From positions 186,001 to 250,000 of the forward strand of contig CAZNFX010000001.1 in the NCBI GenBank assembly GCA_964572845.1: a DNA stretch of 64,000 nt. The letters run 5' to 3'. The position numbers were made by a program, and so were the translations under genes. The notes under the pieces are model-generated. The model saw nothing but the letters and a program-made list of their open reading frames with translations. It was not told the DNA's origin and made no database searches. Positions 7,893-17,892 of this stretch are shown in pieces (the stretch's first letter is position 1; the number at the start of each line of letters is the position of its first letter). The DNA is from Bin55 sp964572845 (lineage in GTDB: Bacteria > Pseudomonadota > Gammaproteobacteria > Pseudomonadales > Azotimanducaceae).

Positions 7893-9155
7893 TTACTCTG
7901 ACTGCAAAGCTGCCACGGGATCAAGCTTCGACGCGGTCATAGCGGGATACACGCCAAACGCAACTGCGATTGTGGCGCAAATGATCGCCGCTCCAAGAAT
8001 GCTCAATAGTGAAAAGGCAATCGCCCAATTAGAGAACAAATTTACGCCATACGCGATGACAAATCCTGCAACTATGCCAAGGAATGCACCCAGTAGTGCA
8101 ATAACCGTTGTCTCAATCAAGAATTGCCGCACTACGTCACTGCGTCTCGCCCCGACAGCGCGCAACAAACCAATCTCCGAACGGCGCTCCAACACGCAAG
8201 CGAGCATGATGTTCATGATTCCAATTCCGCCAACAACTAGGGAAATGCCTGCGACAACACACATGACTACTGTGAAGATTTGCTGAGTTTGGTTTTGCTG
8301 TGCAAGCAGGCGTGCCGGGACCACTATGCGAAAGTCCTCCTGATTGCCGTGGCGACGATCAAGAAACAATTGGATAGCGTCGGCTGAGGCAAAGAGGTTT
8401 TGGCCTGACTCGATTTTCAGCTTGAGCTGGGACAGTTCGGAGTCCATGTCGGTACGTCCCATACGCGTCAATCCAGTCGACAGTGGAATGTACGCACGAC
8501 CGCTTTCACCCCCAACCTGCTCGCCTTGAAAGTCCTCACCGGAGAGCTGGCGGTCGGCTAGAATCCCTACGACTTCAACCCAAAGGGAATTTATCTTGAA
8601 GCGTTGACCAATCGGGTCTCCGCGTGGAAACAGCTCGCGAGCGACAGCATCTCCCAATACAGCTTTCTGGGCAAACTGAATGTCGTCAACCTCTGTAAAA
8701 AGTTCCCCGAGAGATACATCCAATCCTGACAAGCTGAAATACGCGGGACTTACTGCCCAAACCTCGGCCGAGCTGCTGCCGTCTGGCGAAAATAGATCAT
8801 CCCACAGTGGAAGTTCACGGATCGCTGCCCAAGATTCAACAAACGGCATGGAGTCTGCAATTGCTTTGGCATCGGCAACCGACAATCCAGCCGAGTGCTG
8901 CCTGACATCCATCAAACTATCGTCCGTAGGACTCGCGTCATGGACAATCAGATTGTTGGCTCCCATACCCTCGATCATTGCAAGTGCTTCTCGTTGACCA
9001 CCTTCACTGACTGCCAACATGGCAATTACAGCGCCAACTCCAAATATCATTCCTAGCAATGTAAGAAAAGTACGTAGTCCGTGATGTGAGAGATACGATA
9101 AGGCAGACTTAACGTCAGGTATCAGGTCCTTGCTCAGAAACGAAACGAAACTCAT
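7893..9155 (-). CDS. MacB-type ABC transporter permease (FtsX family)
   Basis: This is the permease subunit of a mechanotransmission-type exporter. Topology is that of MacB: TM1 about residues 30-52 (FLTLLGMIFGVGAVIAML), a large periplasmic domain, then three helices around 300-325, 350-372 and 383-405. The FtsX signature LERRSEIGLLRAVGARRSDV and the terminal KLDPVAAL are present. Unlike E. coli MacB it has no fused ATPase; the ATPase is the first gene of the operon. The ATG follows GAGAGGG by 8 nt. It is the last of five co-directional genes, 41 nt after the third adaptor. Confidence 0.92.
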   Translation of the reverse strand: MSFVSFLSKDLIPDVKSALSYLSHHGLRTFLTLLGMIFGVGAVIAMLAVSEGGQREALAMIEGMGANNLIVHDASPTDDSLMDVRQHSAGLSVADAKAIADSMPFVESWAAIRELPLWDDLFSPDGSSSAEVWAVSPAYFSLSGLDVSLGELFTEVDDIQFAQKAVLGDAVARELFPRGDPIGQRFKINSLWVEVVGILADRQLSGEDFQGEQVGGESGRAYIPLSTGLTRMGRTDMDSELSQLKLKIESGQNLFASADAIQLFLDRRHGNQEDFRIVVPARLLAQQNQTQQIFTVVMCVVAGISLVVGGIGIMNIMLACVLERRSEIGLLRAVGARRSDVVRQFLIETTVIALLGAFLGIVAGFVIAYGVNLFSNWAIAFSLLSILGAAIICATIAVAFGVYPAMTASKLDPVAALQSE

Positions 9156-9196
9156 ACCTACTACCCTCTCACCTGCTGCGTTGTGTAGTTCTCTTT

Positions 9197-10411
9197 CTAG
9201 ACTGAAGCGTGGGCGGGAGCCGTCAGACTGATCTTGTCGCCAGAATTTAAACCGTTGGTTATTTCTACGAGCGTCGGGCTTTTTCGGCCCAGTTCAATGT
9301 AGCGTACTTCCGGATCGCTGCTATCGGAATAAACATATACATACGGCTTGTCCTCCTCAAAGAATACCGCGTGCTGCGGCACTAGAATGACATCGCTGAG
9401 TTCGCCAGTAATGATTGTTGCAGTGAAACTGCTACCCACTCTCATTAAATCAGGATCCACTTCGTCAAATTCCGCCTTAACAATGCGGTACTTTGTTGGA
9501 TCTTCACGATCTAGCGAACGAGCCATTCGTGGAACGTCGGTAACAACTCCGGTGAATTCACGAGTTACGTCGCTGTCGATTCGAAACTTCACCACTTGAC
9601 CTTCTTCGATGCCTATCGCATCCACCTCAAGTACGTGGATTTCAGCGTTGACTTTGCCTCTAATCGGCAAAGAGCCAATACGCCGACCAGGCCAAACGGT
9701 CTGGCCTGGCGCTACCTTTTGGTTGCCCCATCCAACGTAGGCATACACGAAAGTACCGTCATCCGGACTCTTGAGTTGCATCACTTCCATCGCCTTCTGA
9801 TTGCGCTCAAGATCTTGATTCGTAATGTCGAGATCTGCTTGAAGTTTCTGTGCCTCGGCATCAACTCGCCGTTCATGCGAATCTGCTTCCCAATCGTAGA
9901 ATTGCTCCTGCACTTCCAGATAATCGATATTTTCTAGAGCGTCGATGATTTCTTGCTGGCTAAACGCCGTCGTGTCAATGTCTTCGTAGCGAACCGCGAT
10001 CTCCGTTTCGCCATCTACACGCATGGCGTTATGAGATATTTGCGTGCGCGTGCTGACGTTGCTTCGCACGAAATTCTCAAACTCCAATTCCTGTTGGTCA
10101 AGTTGCAGTTCCTTTCTCTCGATTTCCGTCAAGACAGCCGCATCGTCGAAGGTAGCAATGATCTGACCTTTGGACACTTCGGAGTATTCAGGAATTAGCC
10201 ACTGGATTTCAAAGCTCATGTTGACATTGCTCGGCACGCCAATGCGGATTTCCTCAGTAGCCATGATCTCACCCTTAGCTACTACTTCAAAGGTATGATT
10301 CTTTGCTTCTACAGTGACCGTGGTTATCCCTTGGCCGGTTCCCGAACAACCGACAAGCGCAACTAGACACAATAGAATCCATGCAAACGAGATGCTCTTC
10401 CAGTTGTCCAT
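9197..10411 (-). CDS. Periplasmic adaptor (HlyD/MacA-like) lipoprotein, third of three
   Basis: Membrane fusion protein with a lipoprotein signal (lipobox LVGC about residue 23) followed by TTVTVEAKNHTFEVVAKGEI. Charged coiled-coil hairpin sequence lies around residues 100-220, then a lipoyl/barrel region (SPDDGTFVYAYVGWGNQKVAPGQ) and a beta-barrel and membrane-proximal end. Adaptors of this type link an inner-membrane exporter to an outer-membrane channel. I start at the ATG at 10411, which overlaps the previous gene's TGA by one base, rather than the GTG one codon earlier. The long coiled coil is interrupted by a Tyr/Glu-rich stretch. Confidence 0.88.
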   Translation of the reverse strand: MDNWKSISFAWILLCLVALVGCSGTGQGITTVTVEAKNHTFEVVAKGEIMATEEIRIGVPSNVNMSFEIQWLIPEYSEVSKGQIIATFDDAAVLTEIERKELQLDQQELEFENFVRSNVSTRTQISHNAMRVDGETEIAVRYEDIDTTAFSQQEIIDALENIDYLEVQEQFYDWEADSHERRVDAEAQKLQADLDITNQDLERNQKAMEVMQLKSPDDGTFVYAYVGWGNQKVAPGQTVWPGRRIGSLPIRGKVNAEIHVLEVDAIGIEEGQVVKFRIDSDVTREFTGVVTDVPRMARSLDREDPTKYRIVKAEFDEVDPDLMRVGSSFTATIITGELSDVILVPQHAVFFEEDKPYVYVYSDSSDPEVRYIELGRKSPTLVEITNGLNSGDKISLTAPAHASV

Positions 10412-11622
10412 CACAGCCTCACCCTATCTCCTACGTTAAGTCCGCTCAAGACAATGAAGAAACCTCCACTGGCATTGCCTAGTTCAACGGGAGTCCAAGC
10501 TCCGCTGGTTACAACCCCAGGTTTGCCCTCCTTGTAAACCAACGCTTCTTTTGGAACTGCGATTGCCCTTTCCTGTACGTCCACTTCAATAGTGACATGA
10601 ACACTGGTCTTGAGATCCAAAATGTGAGAGTAGTCCTCATCAAACTCGACAGTGAAGTCGCGAACCATAATTGGAGACCGTTGCGACTTTCTGCGCACGG
10701 TGTTACCCACCGATGTCACCCGTCCGACAAGTTCTGAACCGGCTAACGCGTCAGATTCCACTATGGCACGTTGACCAACAGCAAGTTTGGCCGCGGCTTG
10801 TTCGCGCACCACTCCTCGGACCAGAATACTCTCGTCGTCAACGACGGTAACTACTGGTCGTCCAGGACCCACTCGATCGCCGGACTGCAGTTTCTCGCCC
10901 TGCCAACCAACGCCCACGATCGCAAGTCCGTCGATGGTTGAAGTCACGTTGAATGAAGCCATCTCCTGCTTTCTTTGTTCAATATCCGCTTCAAGTCGCT
11001 GTATCTGTCTGTCCAATGCTTCTTTCTGCAGCTCTCGTGAGCGTTCACTCATTTTCTTGCGTGTCAGACCGCGTTCATACAAGAGGTTTGCCAGTCGCTT
11101 TTGCTCAACTAGCTTCTTGTATTCAATTCCAGGAACAACACTGGCGGGAAGTTCAGCCCTTCGATTAGCCTTGTCGGCTTCACTTTCAAGATTTGCCAAG
11201 TCCAACTTTTCTTGTTCAATAATCTGGAGGTTTCTCTCCTTGTTCGTTTCAACTTCTCCCTTGCGGACTTGGAGCTGGCCCTCCAATTGTTCGAGGTCGC
11301 GTTGTTGCGACGAATTCTCGATTGAAAAAAGTGTCTGTCCCTTCCGAACCCGCGTCCCTTCTTCGACCAAGCTAGCCAAACGAAGTCTCCAACTGTCTGT
11401 TGCTGGTACACCTACGCTCAGTTCATTTGCAGATTCAACGGTACCTGTTGCTGCAACAGTCACCACGCGGTCCTCTTCTTCGATTTCGTACCACGTTGCA
11501 GCCAGAGCCGGAAATGAAAGGCACGAACAAACCCCAACAATCAGGAGCCGAGGGATTCTCGTTCGCATTGCGCTACAGTACTTCGCACCATTCACATAGT
11601 GCAATTGCGTGCTTCGGTTCAT
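10411..11622 (-). CDS. Periplasmic adaptor (HlyD/MacA-like), second of three
   Basis: Membrane fusion protein with a cleavable signal (RIPRLLIVGVCSCLSFPALAA, ending near residue 42). The paired lipoyl half-motifs are VEEGTRVRKGQTLFSIEN and GEKLQSGDRVGPGRPV, and between them is a Lys/Glu-rich coiled-coil hairpin of about 100 residues. The C-terminal barrel contains VPKEALVYKEGKPGVV, typical of MacA/AcrA proteins. The start at 11622 lies 2 nt after the preceding gene's stop; Met19 gives a tighter signal peptide and is an alternative. It is coupled to its neighbours on both sides. Confidence 0.88.
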   Translation of the reverse strand: MNRSTQLHYVNGAKYCSAMRTRIPRLLIVGVCSCLSFPALAATWYEIEEEDRVVTVAATGTVESANELSVGVPATDSWRLRLASLVEEGTRVRKGQTLFSIENSSQQRDLEQLEGQLQVRKGEVETNKERNLQIIEQEKLDLANLESEADKANRRAELPASVVPGIEYKKLVEQKRLANLLYERGLTRKKMSERSRELQKEALDRQIQRLEADIEQRKQEMASFNVTSTIDGLAIVGVGWQGEKLQSGDRVGPGRPVVTVVDDESILVRGVVREQAAAKLAVGQRAIVESDALAGSELVGRVTSVGNTVRRKSQRSPIMVRDFTVEFDEDYSHILDLKTSVHVTIEVDVQERAIAVPKEALVYKEGKPGVVTSGAWTPVELGNASGGFFIVLSGLNVGDRVRL

Positions 11623-11624
11623 GA

Positions 11625-12653
11625 TCAGTTGATTACCTCTCCAACTACTGCCATTCCAGGCAAGAATTCTGCTGGAATAGCTACACCTTCTATCGGTTCC
11701 GCCAAAACCTGAAAATATCCGCCATCACTCCAGTCACGGGTATTGGCTTGGCTCGAGATCCATGTGACTTCTGCTTGGACTCCAAACTCAGGCAATGCAT
11801 CTGGCGTAATGGCAACCTCTGAGCCGATCTCCAAGCCACGCACATCGGCCTCATGTACCCAAAAACGAAACTGTAACGAGTCTTGGCTTGCGACCTTAGC
11901 AATTTCCATGCTACTCATCACAGCGGCGCCAGGATAGACCTTCTCGTCTGTCCATGAATTGGTGCCATAAATGACAAATCCAGGCTGCGTAGCGTAAATT
12001 TCTGTCTGAGCCACAGCTCCATCGACGTCGTTCATGTCCTGTTGAGCTCTCTCGATTGTCCTTTCGCGAAGCGGTATGGCTTGCTCCTTTGTCAGTTTCG
12101 CGTCCTCATAGGCCCTAATTGCACGCTTCAAAGAGTTTGTTGCATTTGCCAACGAAAGCTGGTTGCGTTCATAGGTCAAATCAGGGATTGTTCCTTTAGG
12201 CGTGGATGCATCCAACTTAGCCAACTCCAATGTGGACTCCGCTCGGATCAGAGCGGTTTCCGCATCGAATATCGCAAGATCTTGCTGCGCAATCTGAGCT
12301 TCCGCATTTGCTAATGTGTCTTCAAGCTGTATCTCCAGCGACTCCTTTTGCGCAATGAGGTCGCTGGGATCCAACCTGACAACGAGCTCGCCCACTTCCA
12401 CCGCGCTGCCTTCCGGCGCCATCCACTCGACCGTTCTTGTGTTGGCGTCAGAAATCACAAACCTCGGCATAAGAATCTGTTGCGCTGCGGCGTCTTCGAT
12501 CTCGCCTGTCAGCAAGATTTTTCCGCTGTCGACATCCGATTCAAATTGGTCGACAACTTCATCTGCTTCATCGCTTTCTGCTTCATCGCTTTGTGCAATC
12601 AGCGGAGCCGACACGACAAGCAAAAACGCCAATGCTAACTTCCAAATCTTCAT
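11625..12653 (-). CDS. Periplasmic adaptor (HlyD-like), first of three
   Basis: Membrane fusion protein. Starting at the ATG at 12653 gives a textbook signal peptide (MKIWKLALAFLLVVSAPLIA), and avoids a 65-nt overlap with the ATPase gene. An acidic linker rich in Asp/Glu follows. The lipoyl halves are PEGSAVEVGELVVRLDP and DEKVYPGAAVMS, with a coiled coil between (residues about 100-220) and a short barrel after. The C-terminal domain is shorter than in the other two adaptors. It begins 19 nt after the ATPase stop. Confidence 0.87.
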   Translation of the reverse strand: MKIWKLALAFLLVVSAPLIAQSDEAESDEADEVVDQFESDVDSGKILLTGEIEDAAAQQILMPRFVISDANTRTVEWMAPEGSAVEVGELVVRLDPSDLIAQKESLEIQLEDTLANAEAQIAQQDLAIFDAETALIRAESTLELAKLDASTPKGTIPDLTYERNQLSLANATNSLKRAIRAYEDAKLTKEQAIPLRERTIERAQQDMNDVDGAVAQTEIYATQPGFVIYGTNSWTDEKVYPGAAVMSSMEIAKVASQDSLQFRFWVHEADVRGLEIGSEVAITPDALPEFGVQAEVTWISSQANTRDWSDGGYFQVLAEPIEGVAIPAEFLPGMAVVGEVIN

Positions 12654-12672
12654 TGCAAAATCATACTCTTCT

Positions 12673-13413
12673 TTAGTTTCCAAATCCAAATCCTCTCGCA
12701 GGTCTTGGCTGTTCCAATTGCTCTTCAATCTTGCCATCGCGCATTTTTATTACTCGCTTGGCATGTGCGGCAACTTCGTCCTCGTGAGTAACAATTAGTA
12801 TGGTCTGATCGTCGGAATTCAATTCGTCGAAGAGCGACATGATCCCCTCCGAGGTCTTGGAGTCCAAATTGCCCGTCGGTTCGTCTGCCAGAAGCAGCGA
12901 AGGACGGGTTACGAGCGCGCGCGCGATAGCGACGCGTTGGCGCTGACCACCAGACAATTGATTGGGATGGTGCGTCATTCTGTCTGCTATACCCAATCGC
13001 TCCATTATTTCTCTCACAAGTTCTGGGCTCGCGTCGCCGTTGGATTCCTCGTCCTCGCGATATCGCAGCGGCAGCAGCACATTTTCCAATGCTGTAAGCC
13101 GAGGCAACAAGTGGAAACTTTGAAACACGAACCCTATATATCTGTTACGAATACTCGAGAGCATTCCGTCTTCCATGTCCGATACTCGCTGGTTCAAGAG
13201 CTCGTACGATCCCGCCGTCGGCGTATCCAGACATCCAAGGATGTTCATCAGAGTTGACTTGCCACTGCCAGACGGACCCATGACTGCAACAAAGTCGCCC
13301 TTATTAATGTCGAGATCTATGTGGTCCAGGGCGTGTACTTGCACATCGCCCACTTGGAAGGTCCTACAGAGATCTCGAACCGAAATTACTTTTGAGTTGT
13401 CTTGTTCAACCAT
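12673..13413 (-). CDS. ABC transporter ATP-binding protein, LolD/MacB type
   Basis: ATPase of the exporter. Walker A GPSGSGKS near residue 46, Q-loop VFQSFHLLPRLTALENVLLPL, signature LSGGQRQRVAIARAL, Walker B LLLADEPTGNLD, switch VTHE. The Gln-rich signature and the LLPRLTALENV stretch are typical of the LolD/MacB/FtsE class. The ATG at 13413 is preferred because AAGGA sits 6 nt upstream; an in-frame TTG four codons earlier would overlap that site. It is the first gene of the five-gene exporter unit. No TolC-like gene is nearby, so the outer-membrane partner must be encoded elsewhere. Confidence 0.95.
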   Translation of the reverse strand: MVEQDNSKVISVRDLCRTFQVGDVQVHALDHIDLDINKGDFVAVMGPSGSGKSTLMNILGCLDTPTAGSYELLNQRVSDMEDGMLSSIRNRYIGFVFQSFHLLPRLTALENVLLPLRYREDEESNGDASPELVREIMERLGIADRMTHHPNQLSGGQRQRVAIARALVTRPSLLLADEPTGNLDSKTSEGIMSLFDELNSDDQTILIVTHEDEVAAHAKRVIKMRDGKIEEQLEQPRPARGFGFGN

Positions 13414-14025
13414 TTGATCCTTCAACGCATTCCAACGAAGCTAGTTCTCATTCCTGATGGGTCTGGCCTAACCTGCTCGACTGCTGGATTGACTCCCTAG
13501 TTACACCAGCCTGATCAGTTACATAGAGAGGGAATCGCAACCCGATATCACACCGAGCTACTCAAGCGTGTTGCACCTCGACGTTTGCCACATATAGTCT
13601 GTCCCTACATAGTCCTATACGAAAAAAACAGCCCACGCCGTCGTTTTACTTCAGTTACTTTGAAGTCGCTGTAGCCAATCCAAAACATCAAGCGATCTGT
13701 TAGCTCAATCGCTAATATTGTCCTTGTACGGCTCGAATATTCGAGAAACGAGACTAGAGCTGTAGGGCATACGTCTATTCTACGAGAAAAGAAGGAGTAG
13801 TCGATATCCTGCGAAACCAACCGATGTCTATAGGCTAACGGATGGAGCCTATGAATGAACAAGGCTCACGACACTGTAAGTGGTGTAAAACATGCCCAAA
13901 CGTACCAGATAGTACTAATGCGACACGTATTGTCCTGTAGCAAAAGCAGATTCGTTTCCTGTAGCACCCTCCCAAAGAACGCTGTATTGAGAAACCAAGG
14001 TTGGTGATAGCTGGATCAAATTCCA
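13414..14025. other. Divergent intergenic region with a perfect palindrome
   Basis: About 600 bp with no credible gene, between the exporter operon and the CoA-transferase gene. It holds a perfect 14-bp palindrome, CTCGAATATTCGAG, at 13732-13745 and a short direct repeat TCCTGTAGCA near 13932 and 13957. Promoters for both flanking units should lie here, but I could not define them. Confidence 0.5.
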
Positions 14026-16464
14026 ATGATTGATTCGCTAGCAAACATCAGGGTAGTTGACCTGTCCAATCGTTTCTCCGGTGCGTTTGCCAGTCGCCTC
14101 TTTGGTGACTTTGGGGCGGAAGTGATACTGGTTGAGTCGCCTGAAGGACATCCGTTGCGACACGAACCACCCTTTCTCAACGGATGCGTTGGCGTTGAAC
14201 AAAGCTTCGTCCAGGCATTTGCCAATTGGAACAAGAAGTCGGTGATAGTCGACGAACAAGCAGACAGGAACTCACTTATTCGATCCGCAGACGTTGTGGT
14301 GACTACGACATGTAATCGCATGGCCATTGAGCAAACAGAAAAACTTGCTCTTCCCCACTCCGTGCATCTCTCGATTACTCCACACGGCATTGACGATCCC
14401 CTAACCGGCACTCCGGGAAACAACCTCACGATCAGTGCACGAAGCGGATGGGCATCGATCAATGGCTATGGATCAGAGCCTCCATTGGCCATGCCGAGGA
14501 ACCAAAGCGGAATTGTTGGCGGCATAGCAGGATTCATCGCCGCAGTTGCTGCAATGCGAAGACGCTATAGCACTGATCATGCTGAGCTTGTCGATGTAAG
14601 CGAACTTGAAGCGTTTGCTCTTACCGTACATCCATGGGGAGTGGCAGCCGCTTACAACAATGTTCCACCACGTATCGGAGCAAACAGAGCAAGAACTCGC
14701 GGATCTCCGGGCCCGCTCTGGATTCTTGCAGACGGAAAAATGAACTTTGGACTAGCCGATTTCAAGAATTGGACAGCAGCCATGGAAGCCGTGAACCGAC
14801 CCGACCTTGGGGCTAAGCAAGAATTGATTCCAGACATAGGAAGGCATTCGCAGGACCTTCGTGAAGTCGTTCATGGATTGGCTGAAACCTTGCCTCAACT
14901 CAATCGGTGGGACGTATTCCACTCACTTACGCAGCTACGGTGCGTAGTTGGCGTCGTGCAGGACATGAAGGACATCGTGAACAACGAACAGTTCGATCAA
15001 CGGAATTTCTTCGTCGACACGATGGTTCATGAGAAACCTGTCAAGACCTCGGGCGCACCAGCAGTGTTGAGTCCTTCGCCTTGGAGACTACGGTACAGTG
15101 CACCTAGACTCGGTTCTTCTCGACAAGACCAACTCGATCCTAAGTACAAACCGAGTGTAGAACCTTCGCGTTTAAGCGAAGCCGATCTTCAGGAGGGACC
15201 CTTGGTTGGGGTACGAGTACTCAGCTTCGGGCAAGCATGGTCTGGTACTTTTGCTACTGAACTCCTAGCTCTGCTCGGCGCAGATGTCGTTCAAGTTGCA
15301 TCGCATTACCATCCCGATGCGTTTCGTCGAATTCGAAATGTTGTGCCACCAGGTGTAGCAGATCCGGCCAAGAAGCAACACGCACGCAATACTCAAGGAC
15401 ACTACAACTCGGTCAACTTGCATAAGCGCGAAATTACGCTCGATATCCGCAACAAGACAGGAAGGAAAGTTCTGTGGCAACTGATTCCAAAATTCGACAT
15501 CGTTGCTGACAATTTCAGACCCGGAGTCCTTCCATCATGGGGCATCAATCTGGAGGAATTGCACCGTGTCCGACCTGGGATGATTTGGGCATCGATTTCA
15601 GGATACGGAGAATCCGGCCCTTATCGCGACTATCCCGCGAACGGTGCAACAACCGAACCCATGTCGGGATTTTCATCTATCCACGGGTACAAAAGCGATA
15701 CTGGAATGAACACTGGCGGACTCTATCCCGACCCCATTAGCGGGTATTTTTTAGTCGCATTCATATTGGCGGCACTGAACCATCGAGACCGCACCGGGTT
15801 GCCGCAACGAGTAGACCTCTCCATGATGGAAGCAATAGCTGCAGTCCTTGGTGATTACGTCATGGAGTATTCGGCTACAAATGAGGTACCAATGCCCACT
15901 GGAAACGATCACTTGCGCCACGCTCCTTATGGAATTTATCCAACCAAAGACGAATGGTGGGTTGCGATCGGCGTAGAGTCAGACCAAATGTGGAGGAAGC
16001 TTGTCAAGACCGTTGGCGATCCTACGTTGCGCCGCGGTGAATTTGCCATCGAGTCCAGACGACTTCGACATAGGGCACATATCGACGAGAAAATTGAAGC
16101 GTGGACGAAGAGCGAGACCGCATTGCAAATCGAAAAAGCGCTGTGCGAATCTGGCGTATGTGCTGCTCGGGTAGTTCCGTTGACCGAACTCTATCGAAAA
16201 CCGTCTGCCCACTTTGTCGAGTCAGGGTTCCTGAATCGCATTGACCATCCTGAAGCAGGAGCGACATGGTTGCCGGGACGCCCTTGGCGATTCTCTGAGG
16301 CTGTACAAGTCCCGATACGTCCTGCACCTTGCGTTGGGGAACACAGTTGGGAAGTGTTTCGCGATGAGTTGGGCATAGACAAAGAAACTTACGAAGCATG
16401 GGTTGCCGAAGGAATTACCGGCACATTGGACGAAATCCAAAATACAGCTCAACCTGGCTCTTGA
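14026..16464 (+). CDS. Two-domain family III CoA-transferase (CaiB/BaiF fusion)
   Basis: The 812-residue protein contains two CaiB/BaiF domains: residues about 1-370 (start IRVVDLSNRFSGAFASRLFGDFGAEVI) and about 385-790 (GVRVLSFGQAWSGTFATELLALLGADVV). Family III enzymes move CoA between carboxylic acids through a catalytic Asp. In the second domain the expected Asp is seen in LYPDPISGYF. In the first domain the equivalent position appears to be Asn/Gln (MPRNQSGIVG). That suggests one active and one structural half, replacing the usual interlocked dimer of single-domain proteins. It stands alone. The acids handled cannot be read from sequence. Confidence 0.88.
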   Translation: MIDSLANIRVVDLSNRFSGAFASRLFGDFGAEVILVESPEGHPLRHEPPFLNGCVGVEQSFVQAFANWNKKSVIVDEQADRNSLIRSADVVVTTTCNRMAIEQTEKLALPHSVHLSITPHGIDDPLTGTPGNNLTISARSGWASINGYGSEPPLAMPRNQSGIVGGIAGFIAAVAAMRRRYSTDHAELVDVSELEAFALTVHPWGVAAAYNNVPPRIGANRARTRGSPGPLWILADGKMNFGLADFKNWTAAMEAVNRPDLGAKQELIPDIGRHSQDLREVVHGLAETLPQLNRWDVFHSLTQLRCVVGVVQDMKDIVNNEQFDQRNFFVDTMVHEKPVKTSGAPAVLSPSPWRLRYSAPRLGSSRQDQLDPKYKPSVEPSRLSEADLQEGPLVGVRVLSFGQAWSGTFATELLALLGADVVQVASHYHPDAFRRIRNVVPPGVADPAKKQHARNTQGHYNSVNLHKREITLDIRNKTGRKVLWQLIPKFDIVADNFRPGVLPSWGINLEELHRVRPGMIWASISGYGESGPYRDYPANGATTEPMSGFSSIHGYKSDTGMNTGGLYPDPISGYFLVAFILAALNHRDRTGLPQRVDLSMMEAIAAVLGDYVMEYSATNEVPMPTGNDHLRHAPYGIYPTKDEWWVAIGVESDQMWRKLVKTVGDPTLRRGEFAIESRRLRHRAHIDEKIEAWTKSETALQIEKALCESGVCAARVVPLTELYRKPSAHFVESGFLNRIDHPEAGATWLPGRPWRFSEAVQVPIRPAPCVGEHSWEVFRDELGIDKETYEAWVAEGITGTLDEIQNTAQPGS

Positions 16465-16637
16465 GCTGCAATAGTGCTAGATGGACTGCACGACAATTAA
16501 ACTTGTGAGAATTACAGCGCCGTCTTAGGAAGCAACTTCCTATACGTACTCGAAAGGCGTCGTTAACGCACGATCCAGCCATGTGAATTTGGTTGATTCA
16601 AACGACGTTTAGTCCCGTAAGACACCTAATATGGGCG

Positions 16638-17819
16638 CTAGAATTCCCGCTTGTTATCTAAATGCAGCTTTCTGAATGACTGCAGGTCGCCAGCTTGCAG
16701 AGTTGCCCTGCCTCCCGTCGCTTCCCAAAAATTGATGAGATTGATTGGGGAATCTTCATCACCGCTCAACAACTCTCCAATCCACTTCGGGACGCTGTTT
16801 GGCGCCGTGAACTGTTCTATGTATAGAGAAGCTTCAACAGTATCAATGCCGGTGACTGGTTGCTGATTACTTCCTACAACAATCACCGCAATCCTAAACG
16901 ACTTCTGTGAATTTTCAGTGTCGGGTACACGTGGACCCAAGCGTTCGATGATCTGATCAATGGTCCATGTAGAAAACTCAGAAGCCATGAAGACCTTATT
17001 GCCAGACGCATCTTTTTCAATAAAACACCAATGTGGATCGTACTTAATCGAAGCTCGTGCGAGTCTACACGCCTCATATTCTTGCATTGTCAGAGTCCAA
17101 TACGACCACTTCGCATCCTCAGCCACCAAAATGTCGGGAACCATTTCGGATGGGAGCCAACCTGCGAGGTACAGCTCCAACTCGCTGAAGGGTCGGGAGT
17201 TGCTGAAGTCTGCTTGGGGCCAAAACTCTCCTGCTGAATACTTGCCATCGCCCAACGACTCGAGTAGTTCTTTATTGAATCCACCTAGCTGTCCATTGAC
17301 GCTACTAAATCCCCAGTGGCCATCGACCGTAGTTGGAATCACCTCCCTGTCACTAACCCACAAGTGCATGATTTCGTGTAGCGCGTATCCAAGAATCAAA
17401 CTTTACGCATGCGGAAGTACCAAAACGCCCCTTAAACGGGACTTCGAACCAAATCTCTTCCCCTGCCTATATACAGCTACACCGGTACCCTCTTCAGTAT
17501 TTCGTACAACTACCATTGCCCCCAAAGAGTCTTGGCGACCCCAATATCTCAAATTGTTGTCCAGCCGATTGGATACGACGATGAGAATGTCGAAGGCATC
17601 TTCGTAATGACGATAGAATTCTCGGCAAATCCGAGCTATCCGTGAAACAGCTCGTCTATCACTATCACGATTAGTTTGATCTTCCAAATCTATGTTCATT
17701 ACAACCAGACTGTCTAGGTGCTGGGTAATTGTGGGCGTTGGCCCGAGAAGTGCACAGCCGCTTAGGCACATTACCGGCGCTATAACCAACAATAGCAACA
17801 CTGTCCCTAGAGTAGGCAT
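16638..17819 (-). pseudogene. Lipoprotein metalloprotease-like gene split by one in-frame stop
   Basis: Starting at the ATG at 17819, the product has a lipoprotein signal with lipobox LSGC, then about 137 residues ending LRGVLVLPHA. A TAA at 17403-17405 follows. The same frame continues with LILGYALHEIMHLW, containing a zinc-protease-type HExxH (HEIMH), for another 250 residues to 16638. The reading frame is intact on both sides, so this is one gene of about 390 residues with a single nonsense change just before the catalytic motif. The downstream part could be translated only from a weak internal start. The family is not recognised beyond the motif. It may be a recent pseudogene or a sequence error. 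Confidence 0.7.
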
Positions 17820-17892
17820 GGGATTACGACGGCAACAGCCCGCGAACCCTACTCGAGAAAATTTAATCAACCTCACGACCCGCTTCAATTGA

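Noticed and set aside
10787..11599. 270-codon plus-strand frame inside the second adaptor gene
   Set aside because: Ser/Arg-rich antisense shadow of a strongly supported adaptor gene.
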